From: Betaproteobacteria bacterium
GTDB taxonomy: Bacteria; Pseudomonadota; Gammaproteobacteria; Burkholderiales; SG8-41
Direction: 5' to 3'
Assembly (NCBI GenBank): GCA_021730905.1
Contig: JAKFYK010000056.1
Span: 1 to 64,000 of the forward strand
Length of the DNA: 64,000 bases
Within the stretch, counting starts at the first letter, position 1. Each line of letters starts with the position of its first letter. Shown here in pieces: positions 44,635-53,094 of this stretch. Both the position numbers and the translations under genes were made by a program. The notes beneath the pieces are model-generated. The model did no database searches and had not been told where the DNA came from. It saw nothing but the letters and a program-made list of their open reading frames with translations.

Positions 44635-44904
44635 AACCTATTTCACAATTATTCGCGTGATGCGTTGTGGCCCAAACACGATGGATGCAAGGAGCGCGGC
44701 GCAGCCCATATCGTGAATATGGGCAAGCCGTGCGACGCCGCAGACGCGTGTTTCGGCCACAACCCTTCGGGACGGGGCACTGCGGGCGCGCTGCTTTGTC
44801 GGCCTCGCTTGTGCCATATTCGCGATATGGCTGTGCGAGTCCTCCTCACATCGCATCCCGCATTGCCGCCGTCGCACACGTGAATAATCATGAAATAGGT
44901 TCTA
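44632..44904. mobile_element. 273-bp MITE with 28-bp terminal inverted repeats, IS630-like
   Basis: The ends read TAGAACCTATTTCA...CGTG and the complement CACG...TGAAATAGGTTCTA; 25 of 28 positions match. The terminal TA at each end fits a TA target duplication, typical of IS630/mariner elements. Inside, TTGTGGCCCAAACACG (44665) pairs with CGTGTTTCGGCCACAA (44747), and two small hairpins, GCCCATAT/ATATGGGC and GCCATAT/ATATGGC, are visible. No transposase is encoded; open frames across it are incidental. Confidence 0.85.
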
Positions 44905-44932
44905 ATCAACGGCGCAAGCCGTTACGCGCGCT

Positions 44933-46114
44933 TCAATGCGCCTTGGAAAGCAGCTTCATCCCGCGGTCAAGACCCTCTATCGTCAGAGGGAACATGCGGC
45001 CCGACATGATGTCACGCGTGATGCGTATCGACTCGTGGTAATCCCATAACGACTCGGATTGCGGATTGATCCAGATCGTATTCGGATAAACGCTCAGCAC
45101 ACGCTGCATCCATACCGCGCCCGGTTCCTCGTTGGTATGCTCGACGCTGCCGCCGGGAAAGGTGATTTCGTATGGGCTCATGGTCGCGTCGCCCACAAAA
45201 ATCACCTTGTAGTCGTGCGCATAGGTATGCAGCACGTCCCACGTCGCCATGCGCTCGGTATGACGGCGGCGATTGTCTTTCCACACCCGCTCATATAAAA
45301 AGTTGTGAAAATAAAAATACTCCAGGTGCTTGAACTCGGTGCGCGTGGCGGAAAACAGCTGCTCGCACACGCGGATGTGATCGTCCATCGAGCCGCCGAT
45401 GTCGAAGAACAGCAGCACCTTCACCGCATTGTGCCGCTCCGGCACCATCTTCAGATCCAGCCAGCCGGCGTTTTTGGCGGTTGAGCGTATGGTGTCCTCC
45501 ATATCCAGTTCGTCCGGCGCACCGGTGCGCGCGAACTTGCGCAGCTTGCGCAGCGCCACCTTGAGATTGCGCGTTCCCAGTTCAACGCTGTCGTCCAGAT
45601 TTTTGTACTCGCGCTGATCCCATACCTTGACTGCGCGGCGGTGGCGCGATTCCTGCTGGCCGATGCGCACGCCCTCGGGGTTGTAGCCGTACGCGCCGAA
45701 CGGACTGGTGCCCGCCGTGCCTATCCATTTGTTGCCGCCCTGATGGCGGCCTTTTTGTTCTTCGAGGCGCTTTTTCAGCGTTTCCATCAGTTTTTCCCAG
45801 CCGCCGAGAGATTCGACGAGCTTTTTTTCTTCTTCGGTCAAATGCCGCTCGGCAAGCTTGCGCAACCATTCCTCGGGGATTTTTGCCTCGATGCCCTCGA
45901 CATCGATGATGCCCTTAAAGTAGGCCGAGAACACGCGGTCGTAACGGTCGAAATATTTTTCGTCCTTGACCAGACAGGTGCGCGACAGATAGTAGAAATC
46001 CTCGACGCTGCCAAAAATCACCTGCTTCTCGAAACCTTGCAGCAGCACCAGAAACTCCTTGACGGAAACCGGCACCCCGCCTTCTTTCAATTTCAAGAAA
46101 AATTCTATAAGCAT
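44933..46114 (-). CDS. CoxE-like von Willebrand factor A domain protein
   Basis: 393-aa protein of the CoxE/YehP-like VWA family (COG3825). The C-terminal VWA region includes a degenerate MIDAS in LLFFDIGGSMDDHIRVC and FVGDATMSPYEI. The family works with MoxR-type AAA ATPases, and one is encoded 1 kb upstream on the same strand. The start codon ATG (46112-46114) lies inside the AT-rich element and is created by the A-to-G change that distinguishes this copy. No ribosome-binding site is visible. Confidence 0.85.
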   Translation of the reverse strand: MLIEFFLKLKEGGVPVSVKEFLVLLQGFEKQVIFGSVEDFYYLSRTCLVKDEKYFDRYDRVFSAYFKGIIDVEGIEAKIPEEWLRKLAERHLTEEEKKLVESLGGWEKLMETLKKRLEEQKGRHQGGNKWIGTAGTSPFGAYGYNPEGVRIGQQESRHRRAVKVWDQREYKNLDDSVELGTRNLKVALRKLRKFARTGAPDELDMEDTIRSTAKNAGWLDLKMVPERHNAVKVLLFFDIGGSMDDHIRVCEQLFSATRTEFKHLEYFYFHNFLYERVWKDNRRRHTERMATWDVLHTYAHDYKVIFVGDATMSPYEITFPGGSVEHTNEEPGAVWMQRVLSVYPNTIWINPQSESLWDYHESIRITRDIMSGRMFPLTIEGLDRGMKLLSKAH

Positions 46115-46120
46115 TTGTTT
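46108..46120 (-). repeat. AAACAAATGCTTA element, one mismatch, carries a start codon
   Basis: The core has G instead of A at position 9, creating the ATG that starts the CoxE/VWA gene. The flank reads TTTAAATAATGTTTAA on the 5' side. Confidence 0.75.
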
Positions 46121-46289
46121 TTAAACATTATTTAAAGATACATCTACTTACAATTGGTAACGGCTTTGTCGATAGTTGGCGCGTAGTATGACTGTGAGCG
46201 GACATTCCATCCGCCTATGTAACGGTAACAAACGAAAACAACGGGACGCCAGCACGGGATCCCAAGCGATAGTGTAAAGGAAAACAATC

Positions 46290-46580
46290 ATGCGTAAATA
46301 TCTCGTCTCAGCACTTGCCGGTCTCGCGATCCTCGCCACCGGTAACATCTCGACAGCCCACGCAGGCGGCGTATCGGTGGGTATCGCCATCGGTGTGCCG
46401 TTTCCCGCGCCCGTTCGATACGTGCCTGCGCCAGTTTACTACGCGGAGCCGGAATACTATCCGCCGCCCGTTTACTACGCGCCACGGGTGGTTTACGCGC
46501 CACCGGTGTATTACGCGCCACGCGTGGTTTATTCCAGCCATCGCCATCACCGCCATCACAACCGCCGCCACTGGCGTTAG
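46290..46580 (+). CDS. Small exported PXPV/YY-repeat protein
   Basis: 96 aa with a signal peptide (LVSALAGLAILATGNISTAHAG). The mature part consists of repeated Pro-Val-Tyr-Tyr-Ala-Pro units (PVYYAPRVVYAPPVYYAPRVVY) and a basic His/Arg-rich end (SHRHHRHHNRRHWR). The His-rich tail could bind metals. AAAGGAAA precedes the ATG, and a strong terminator follows. Such proteins are common in Burkholderiales and have no assigned function. Confidence 0.8.
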   Translation: MRKYLVSALAGLAILATGNISTAHAGGVSVGIAIGVPFPAPVRYVPAPVYYAEPEYYPPPVYYAPRVVYAPPVYYAPRVVYSSHRHHRHHNRRHWR

Positions 46581-46615
46581 CCCGTTCGCCGGCATTTTTC
46601 CTGGCTTTTCGGAGA

Positions 46616-46645
46616 CGCGCCCGGATCCGTCCGGGCGCGTTTTTT
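46616..46645 (+). terminator. Intrinsic terminator after the PXPV gene
   Basis: CGCGCCCGGA / TCCGGGCGCG stem with a four-base loop, directly followed by TTTTTT. The T-run touches the stop of the convergent glycosylase gene. Confidence 0.92.
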
Positions 46646-47139
46646 CATTTCTGCCCATGCAACACACCGCGCCACGCTTTGAGTTTTGCCTCAAACCTCA
46701 GCGTGTATGCCGGACTTGAAGAAGGCAGCACCAGCGTCTCGTATCCCGCGTCTGCAAAGACCGGCTCGAAACGCCCCGCCATCTTGCCGTTGAAACAAAC
46801 GCGCCTTAATCCACGCGCCATGCGCGTTACCTTGCGAAAATCATTGTTCACGGCGTTGCGGATATGGCTGTCGAGCGCACCCGGGCGTTCGCAAGCGTGC
46901 AGCACATCCCACAAGCCTATGCCATGCTTGAGCAGCAACGGCAGCCGCTGCGCATATTCCATTTCATACAGCGGCTCACCCAACAGCGCACCCATCAGCT
47001 TCCAGAAATGATTTTGCGGATGGCCGTAATACTGCATCTTCTCCAGCGACGCAGGGCTCGGAAAGCTCCCTAAAATTAAAATCCTGACGCCGCTATCGAT
47101 GACCGGCGGGAAACCCCTCTGCCGTGGACCCCCGCGCAT
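46645..47139 (-). CDS. DNA-deoxyinosine glycosylase (UDG superfamily)
   Basis: 164-aa base-excision enzyme of the UDG superfamily, family 6 (hypoxanthine-DNA glycosylase). It contains ILILGSFPSPASLEKMQYYGHPQNHFWKL and a second motif VLPSSSPAYT. The active-site asparagine characteristic of the family is in GHPQNHFW. It starts 10 bp after the MoxR stop, so probably cotranscribed. Confidence 0.85.
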   Translation of the reverse strand: MRGGPRQRGFPPVIDSGVRILILGSFPSPASLEKMQYYGHPQNHFWKLMGALLGEPLYEMEYAQRLPLLLKHGIGLWDVLHACERPGALDSHIRNAVNNDFRKVTRMARGLRRVCFNGKMAGRFEPVFADAGYETLVLPSSSPAYTLRFEAKLKAWRGVLHGQK

Positions 47140-47149
47140 GCAAGCGTGG

Positions 47150-47989
47150 TTATTTCTTGCGCGTCATGAATACCAGCCGCTCGAACAGATGCACATCCTG
47201 CTCGTTCTTGAGCAGCGCGCCATGCAGCGGCGGGATGATTTTATGCTGGTCCTGGCTGTGCAGCGTTTCGGGGGAAATATCCTCCGCCACCAGCAATTTC
47301 AGCCAGTCGAGCAGTTCCGATGTCGAAGGTTTTTTCTTGAGGCCGGGCACGTCGCGAATCTCAAAAAATGCATTCAGCGCCTGGTTCAATAAAATCTTCT
47401 TGATATCCGGAAAATGCACATTGACGATTTGCGTCATCGTGCCGTGATCGGGAAAACGAATGTAGTGAAAAAAGCAGCGCCGCAGAAATGCATCGGGCAA
47501 TTCTTTTTCGTTGTTGCTGGTGATAACCACCAGCGGCCTGGTTTTCGCCTTGATCAGTTGTTGCGTCTCATAGACGTAAAACTCCATACGGTCGAGTTCG
47601 CGCAGCAGGTCGTTCGGGAACTCGATATCCGCTTTATCCACTTCGTCGATCAGCAGCACCGATGGCGCATCCGACTCGAAGGCTTTCCACAGCATGCCCT
47701 GCACGATGTAATTGGAAATATCCTTGACCTTCTCATCGCCCAATTGCGAATCGCGCAAGCGCGACACCGCATCGTATTCATACAAACCGTGCTGCGCCTT
47801 GGTGGTGGACTTGATGTGCCATTCGTAAAGCGGCCGTTTCAATGCCTTGGCCACTTCCAGCGCCAGCATGGTTTTCCCGGTGCCCGGTTCGCCCTTGATC
47901 AGCAGCGGACGCTCGAGCGTGATCGCAGCGTTGACTGCCATCATCAAATCCTGGGTTGCTATGTAACTGTCAGTGCCTTCGAAACGCAT
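47150..47989 (-). CDS. MoxR-type AAA+ ATPase
   Basis: 279-aa AAA+ ATPase: Walker A GEPGTGKTMLALEVA, Walker B VLLIDEVDKADIEFPNDLLRELDRME, sensor 1 VVITSNNEKELPDAFLRRC. Works with CoxE-like VWA proteins in maturation or chaperone roles. The VWA partner lies downstream, separated by a glycosylase gene and by an oppositely oriented PXPV gene. Specific client unknown. Confidence 0.92.
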   Translation of the reverse strand: MRFEGTDSYIATQDLMMAVNAAITLERPLLIKGEPGTGKTMLALEVAKALKRPLYEWHIKSTTKAQHGLYEYDAVSRLRDSQLGDEKVKDISNYIVQGMLWKAFESDAPSVLLIDEVDKADIEFPNDLLRELDRMEFYVYETQQLIKAKTRPLVVITSNNEKELPDAFLRRCFFHYIRFPDHGTMTQIVNVHFPDIKKILLNQALNAFFEIRDVPGLKKKPSTSELLDWLKLLVAEDISPETLHSQDQHKIIPPLHGALLKNEQDVHLFERLVFMTRKK

Positions 47990-48057
47990 TTTTTATTCTC
48001 GCGGTGGTGAGTGAGTCAGTGGGTTGAGTCATGAATTATAACTTCTACCGGATGCCT

Positions 48058-50100
48058 CTACCGCTTCAGCCCGGAAAGACGTTTCTCCACCTGCAGCAAT
48101 TTCTCGCGTATGGCCGCGCCCACAAAAATCCGCGGCTCGGAGGGTTCATGCCCCTGCGCCAGTTCCTTCTGACGAATCGTCTTGCGAGCCTGCTCGAACG
48201 CCGTCTCGAAAGAGTAAGTCATGCGCAATTCCTCGTCGAACAGCGCTTTGGCCAGATAAGTCGCGTCGGATTCGTTGCCGCAGCCGAACGAGGTCCTGGT
48301 CGCGCTCGAGGCGGTGATGATCAGGGTGTTATCGTCCTTGAGCGGCTCGACGAAACCGCCGGAGTAACACGCGGATACCACCACGACTTTCCATTTGATC
48401 GCCGCATCGTCCAGCGCTTTTTTCAGCACCGGCGGATCAATCGTTTGCAGACGCAATGGCCAGAAATTGACCGATAAGTGGTGCTTTTCCGAGCCGTGCG
48501 ACGACACATAGAGCACCAGCACATCCTCATCGCGGTTCATCAACCCGCCGATGTGCCGCAATGCGATGGACAAGCTGGTGGCACTGGCAATGGGTGTTTC
48601 GTGAACAGTCTTCGGATTATTGATCAGCACCAGCGAACGTCCATTGGCATCGAAGCGTTGCCGAAACAGCGTATCGATAAGCTTGACCTCCTTCATGAAC
48701 ACGTCTTCGTTCGCATCCAGACCGGCGGTAACGGTATACAAGTCGGTGACGCCAGGCCGTTCCGGCAGCAGTGCAGATAGCGCGCGCTGCAGCGCCCCGT
48801 GCTGCGCGTAAAATCCCCTCTCATTCGCGAGCGCGTTATGGTTTTCGCGCGCAGCGCGGTGCGCCTCAGCATCATTTACGGGACGCCACAGGTAGCCCTG
48901 CGGATACCAGATTGACGGCGCGGCAAGCAGCACAATGCCCAACACGGCCAGCGCCGCCGCATTCGCCGTACGCGTCTGTAAACGTAGCGGCGCAAAACGC
49001 CATACCGCAAAAATGACAATGGCCGACCACCAGACGAGCTGTACATAAAACACCCATCTCCAGTACTTGGCCGCAACCACAATGATTTTCTGTTGAGCCA
49101 GGATACCCAGTGCGCCACCCGCCAGCGAAACAATCAAGCCGCCGGCCAGCAATGCAACCGGCAGCGCGAGCAGCAGCGAACGATCATCCGCGAGACGCGC
49201 GGCAGCCACGCCAAACAGCAGCAGCAACGGCACGATCAACAGGGAACGCGGCAACTCGTAGTAATTGAACTGCCCATTGAGTCCGACACTGGCGATCCCG
49301 AACGCAAGCAACAGCCCCAGTTCCAGCACCATAAGCGTGATGAAAGCTTCGGCGCTGGAAACAAACTCTTCCCGCCGAACGCGCCGGAAAAACGCCAGTC
49401 GCGCGCCCGCACGCATATTTTCGCGCAATCCGAACGCTGCCGGGGATGCGGGCTGCGCCGCTTGCGCGACATCCGGTGGTGCAGTGCCGGAATGCCCGGA
49501 TGAACGCGCGGGCGTTGCATGCATCACCGCGTCGGACACGTGTTCGCGCAGCGCCGCCAGCCATGCCGTGCGCTGCCCTGCCTCGGAAAACGCCTGCTCC
49601 GGAACGACCATAAAAAAATAATTCTTCAGCACAATCAATATTCTGGCGTCGCTCACCGCAATATGCCTGATAGCTGGCCACGCCACACGGGTAGTCATGC
49701 CGCGCCCCTCATGGGTCAGCGCATCGCGCGTGATGACCAACGCTTGCGAACCGAGCACCATGCCGTCGTCTTCGGCATAGGCGGAATAGATGCGCGCAGC
49801 GCGCAAACGCTGCTGCCATATCGTCAGCAGGCAAACACTCAGGAACGCCACCGCGATCAACCACTGCAATCGCCAGTGTCTGCCGATGTACCCGTTGACG
49901 AGTTCGATGTAACCCATGCCGATGGCAATGCCGCACGCCACCGAAGCGGCGGCCAGCAAAACCATCGCGGTTCCCCACCTGACCGAGCGCAGCAACAATT
50001 GCATTGTGTCCCGCAGGGCGGCTATATATTCCTCGCGCGACACGGCGTACTCGATACGTAAATCCGCGCCTGTTTCGATAGGAGACTCCTGCGTCGACAT
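48058..50100 (-). CDS. Membrane-bound C13-family (caspase-clan) peptidase with YcxB-like N-domain
   Basis: 680 aa. The N-terminal region has two TM helices (about 42-60 and 78-95) and then a soluble YcxB-like domain (RIYSAYAEDDGMVLGSQALVITRDALTHEG). A middle region with about five more TM helices follows. The C-terminal part is a cysteine peptidase of the legumain (C13) type: His535 in LYVSSHGSEKHH and Cys578 in VVSACYSGGF, then ASSATRTSFGCGNES. Located 8 bp after a nucleotidyltransferase gene. Signal-sensing or cell-death roles are unproven speculation. Confidence 0.8.
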   Translation of the reverse strand: MSTQESPIETGADLRIEYAVSREEYIAALRDTMQLLLRSVRWGTAMVLLAAASVACGIAIGMGYIELVNGYIGRHWRLQWLIAVAFLSVCLLTIWQQRLRAARIYSAYAEDDGMVLGSQALVITRDALTHEGRGMTTRVAWPAIRHIAVSDARILIVLKNYFFMVVPEQAFSEAGQRTAWLAALREHVSDAVMHATPARSSGHSGTAPPDVAQAAQPASPAAFGLRENMRAGARLAFFRRVRREEFVSSAEAFITLMVLELGLLLAFGIASVGLNGQFNYYELPRSLLIVPLLLLFGVAAARLADDRSLLLALPVALLAGGLIVSLAGGALGILAQQKIIVVAAKYWRWVFYVQLVWWSAIVIFAVWRFAPLRLQTRTANAAALAVLGIVLLAAPSIWYPQGYLWRPVNDAEAHRAARENHNALANERGFYAQHGALQRALSALLPERPGVTDLYTVTAGLDANEDVFMKEVKLIDTLFRQRFDANGRSLVLINNPKTVHETPIASATSLSIALRHIGGLMNRDEDVLVLYVSSHGSEKHHLSVNFWPLRLQTIDPPVLKKALDDAAIKWKVVVVSACYSGGFVEPLKDDNTLIITASSATRTSFGCGNESDATYLAKALFDEELRMTYSFETAFEQARKTIRQKELAQGHEPSEPRIFVGAAIREKLLQVEKRLSGLKR

Positions 50101-50108
50101 TCAGCCGC

Positions 50109-50687
50109 TCAGCAACCAAGGTCCGAATGACTGTCGATATCGTACACAACGCCGGGGTCGTCGCACGCGATCAAGCCCAGTTGCGCGCGGTGTTTCAGGA
50201 TCACGGCACGCGCGCCTTCGTCGCCACTGCACGACAGCAACTCATCGCGCAAGGTTGCGCTGAAACCCACCGGATGGCCTCGTTCGCCATGATATTCGGG
50301 TGCGGCAATGACCGCGCCTTCCTGTATCGCATCGACGATTCGTTTAATCGTTTGTGGTCGTATGCACGGCATATCCGCCAGCGCCACGACCCAACCCGCG
50401 GCCTCGCACGACTGTGCAATCGCATGCGCGAGACTCACACCCATGCCGTCAGCGGCATCGGCACATTCCGTTACTGTGCAATGCGCCTGTTCGAGCAGGC
50501 GCCGCAATTCATCACTGCCCGGCCGTACTACCGCCGTTACCGGCAAACCCGAGGCTATCAAATTGCGCGCCGAGCGCACCCCGATCGGCACGCCGTCGAG
50601 CGGATGCAAAAGTTTACCGCCGCCAAAGCGCGATCCGGCACCGGCAGCGAGAAGAACGCCGACAACGCGCGGCGATGAATCTTTCAT
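50109..50687 (-). CDS. MobA-like NTP transferase
   Basis: 192-aa nucleotidyltransferase with VVGVLLAAGAGSRFGGGKLLHPLDGVPI (nucleotide loop), GWVVALADMPCIRPQTI (metal-binding Asp) and GERGHPVGFSATL. Similar to molybdopterin cytidylyltransferase (MocA) and related cofactor enzymes. The substrate is not specified by neighbours. The start is taken at the ATG at 50687; in-frame codons up to 50720 are less likely. Confidence 0.85.
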   Translation of the reverse strand: MKDSSPRVVGVLLAAGAGSRFGGGKLLHPLDGVPIGVRSARNLIASGLPVTAVVRPGSDELRRLLEQAHCTVTECADAADGMGVSLAHAIAQSCEAAGWVVALADMPCIRPQTIKRIVDAIQEGAVIAAPEYHGERGHPVGFSATLRDELLSCSGDEGARAVILKHRAQLGLIACDDPGVVYDIDSHSDLGC

Positions 50688-50817
50688 GGTTGGCGGATTA
50701 TACGCAGCGCCGTTATGCAAGCCGGCTGTGCCTGCCGCGCATGCGGTAAACTCTTCACTGCGGAATATCGCATACTCTGTTGTCCAATCTCGCTCTGGAA
50801 ATACAGGATTCTATACA

Positions 50818-51795
50818 TTGAAACAAATACTTACGATAACCTTGGGCATCAGTTGCGCGTGCGCTACCACTGCCCTGCAGGCGCAGCCCGAAACATATCC
50901 TTCCCGGCCCATTCGCCTCATCGTGCCGTTTTCACCCGGCTCCAGCACCAACGATATTCTCGGCCGCGGCATCGCGCAGCGACTGACTATAGCGCTGGGC
51001 CAGCAAGTGGTCGTCGATAACCGGCCCGGCGCCGGCGGCACCTCGGGCTCGGAAATCGTCGCGAAAGCGCCGGCGGACGGTTACACGCTGCTGGTGGCGA
51101 TAGCCGGACCGCTCACCGTCGCGCCCAGCGTTTATAAAAAAATCGGCTACGATCCCACGCACGATTTCGCTGCTGTGGCGCGTATCGCCGTGATCCCGTA
51201 CCTGATGGTGGTCAACAACAACGTGCAAGCCACCAACGTGAAAGAACTGATTGCGCTCGCCAAATCCAAGCCGCGCGGCATCAACTTTGCGTCGTCGGGC
51301 GTGGGCGGCTCGCCGCATCTGTGCGGAGAGTTGTTCAACACCATGGCCGGCCTCGACATGGTGCATATTCCATACAAAGGCGCCGGTGTTGCAACCACCG
51401 ATGTGTTGTCGGGGCAGATTCAAATGTTCTGCACTGGCGTTACCGCACTTAACGCGCTGGTCAAAGCCGGGCGCATGCGCCCGATTGGCATGGCTACGCT
51501 CAAGCGTTCGGCGCTGATGCCGGACATTCCGACCATCAGCGAGCAGGGGCTGAAGGATTTTGAAGTGACGTCATGGACCGGCATTGCTGCGCCGGCCAAA
51601 ACGCCGCGCGCCATCGTGCAAAAACTTTATGACACCATTGCCAAAATCGCACAGACCGACGACATGAAGAATTTCGTGCAGGGACAAGGCGCGGAATTGA
51701 GCGTGCTCGGCCCGGAAGCCTTTGCCGCGGACATCAAGAGCGACATCGCGAAATGGGCCAGAGTCGTCAAAGCGGCGAAGATCACGCCGGAATAG
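50818..51795 (+). CDS. Bug/TctC family periplasmic solute-binding protein
   Basis: 325 aa. The start is TTG at 50818, with AGGA about nine bases upstream. The signal peptide ILTITLGISCACATTALQAQ is followed by YPSRPIRLIVPFSPGSSTNDILGRGIAQ and HIPYKGAGVATTDVLSGQIQ. It opens a plus-strand set including hydroxypyruvate isomerase and tartronate-semialdehyde reductase. The AAACAAATACTTA element forms codons 2-6. Confidence 0.92.
   Translation: MKQILTITLGISCACATTALQAQPETYPSRPIRLIVPFSPGSSTNDILGRGIAQRLTIALGQQVVVDNRPGAGGTSGSEIVAKAPADGYTLLVAIAGPLTVAPSVYKKIGYDPTHDFAAVARIAVIPYLMVVNNNVQATNVKELIALAKSKPRGINFASSGVGGSPHLCGELFNTMAGLDMVHIPYKGAGVATTDVLSGQIQMFCTGVTALNALVKAGRMRPIGMATLKRSALMPDIPTISEQGLKDFEVTSWTGIAAPAKTPRAIVQKLYDTIAKIAQTDDMKNFVQGQGAELSVLGPEAFAADIKSDIAKWARVVKAAKITPE
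50821..50833 (+). repeat. AAACAAATACTTA element, exact copy, codons 2-6 of a Bug gene
   Basis: Immediately follows the TTG start codon (50818-50820). The AT-rich tract is shorter on its 5' side here (CTATACATTG). Confidence 0.8.
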
Positions 51796-51810
51796 TGGCG
51801 TGAACGCCAA

Positions 51811-52251
51811 ATGATTCATGATGTGTCCACCGATGCCGACGATCCGCCGCAATTCATTGCGCTGCGCGACGTAAGATCGAAGTGCAGGAACGGTGTGGAA
51901 TACAGCGGCCTGCGCGCGGACGAACATCACAATCGTTACCCGGACATACAGCCTGCTCATTTCCAGTGCCCGCCAGCGCGAGTTTTTGGCACGGCGCTCG
52001 CGTTTGCCGACGCGCTCGACTGGCATGTCGCTGCCGCAATAGAATCCGATGGCCGTATCGAAGCCACCGCCACCACACGGTTATTGCGCTTCAAGGATGA
52101 CGTGGTAATCCGCATTCGCTCCAACAACGGCGGCACGCGCCTGGATATACGTTCCGCATCGCGCATCGGCAGCAGCGATTTCGGCGCCAACGCCAGGCGC
52201 ATACGCCTTTTTTTGGATAACTTGAATTCATCTTTAAAAACAAATACTTAA
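51811..52251 (+). CDS. DUF1499 domain protein
   Basis: 146 aa. The DUF1499 core is clear: FGTALAFADALDWHVAAAIESDGRIEATATTRLLRFKDDVVIRIRS, then IRSASRIGSSDFGANARRIRLFLDNL. No signal peptide is evident at this start; family members often have one, so the N-terminus may be truncated. The last residues LKTNT and the TAA stop are encoded by the AT-rich element. Function unknown. Confidence 0.8.
   Translation: MIHDVSTDADDPPQFIALRDVRSKCRNGVEYSGLRADEHHNRYPDIQPAHFQCPPARVFGTALAFADALDWHVAAAIESDGRIEATATTRLLRFKDDVVIRIRSNNGGTRLDIRSASRIGSSDFGANARRIRLFLDNLNSSLKTNT
52238..52250 (+). repeat. AAACAAATACTTA element, exact copy, supplies a stop codon
   Basis: The final bases TTA, with the next A, give the TAA stop of the DUF1499 gene. 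The hydroxypyruvate isomerase ATG begins eight bases after the core. So one copy lies between two genes and touches both. Confidence 0.8.
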
Positions 52252-52257
52252 AACATC

Positions 52258-53037
52258 ATGCCGAAATTCTGCGCCAACCTTACCTTGCTCTACAACGAAC
52301 ATCCGTTTCCCGAACGTTTCGGCGCGGCCGCGCGCGCGGGATTCAAAGGTGTCGAGTACCTGTTTCCGTACGATTACGACAAGCATCAACTGGCCGAACT
52401 CCTGAATCGCCACCGGCTGGTGCAAGTGCTGCACAATCTGCCCGCGGGCGAATGGGCCAAAGGCGAACGCGGCATTGCGTGTCATCCCGATCGCGTCAAC
52501 GAGTTTCAGGCCGGCGTCGAAAAAGCCATCGATTACGCCACGGCACTCGGCTGCAAGCAGGTGAATTGCCTCGCGGGGTTGGCGCTCGCGAGCGTGGCAG
52601 CGGAAAAGCTGCGCGAAACCTTCATCACTAATCTCAAATTCGCAGCACCAAAATTCAAGGCCGCCGGCATTAAATTGCTGATCGAGCCCATCAACAGCCT
52701 TCGCGACATGCCGGGCTTTTATCTCGATCACACGCAGCAGGCGCTCGACATCATTCGCGACACGGGCTCCGACAACCTGTTCGTGCAATATGACATTTAC
52801 CACATGCAGATCATGGAAGGCGATCTCGCCAGCACCATTGAAAAACATCTGAACATGATTCCGCACATGCAACTGGCCGACAATCCCGGCCGCCACGAAC
52901 CGGGCACCGGCGAGATCAACTACAAATTCCTGTTTGATTTCATCGACAAGACCGGCTATGCCGGCTGGATCGGCTGCGAATACAAGCCGCTTACGACCAC
53001 TGATGCCGGCCTCCACTGGATCAAACCCTACCTGTAA
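52258..53037 (+). CDS. hyi: Hydroxypyruvate isomerase family protein
   Basis: 259-aa TIM-barrel isomerase interconverting hydroxypyruvate and tartronate semialdehyde. Typical are PKFCANLTLLYNEHPFPERFGAAARAGFKGVEYLFPY, LLIEPINSLRDMPGFYLD (metal Glu), VQYDIYHMQIMEGDLA and ADNPGRHEPGTGEINY. Next to glxR-type reductase, the classical glyoxylate pair. No ribosome-binding site is visible; the AT-rich element is directly upstream. Confidence 0.9.
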   Translation: MPKFCANLTLLYNEHPFPERFGAAARAGFKGVEYLFPYDYDKHQLAELLNRHRLVQVLHNLPAGEWAKGERGIACHPDRVNEFQAGVEKAIDYATALGCKQVNCLAGLALASVAAEKLRETFITNLKFAAPKFKAAGIKLLIEPINSLRDMPGFYLDHTQQALDIIRDTGSDNLFVQYDIYHMQIMEGDLASTIEKHLNMIPHMQLADNPGRHEPGTGEINYKFLFDFIDKTGYAGWIGCEYKPLTTTDAGLHWIKPYL

Positions 53038-53094
53038 GCTATTTCAATTTCAGACTGTGGCAGAATTCACCTATTCCTCAACCGGAGAACTGGC

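Noticed and set aside
44638-44909. Two minus-strand open frames and one plus-strand frame in the MITE
   Set aside because: They lie wholly within the inverted-repeat element and do not resemble a transposase.
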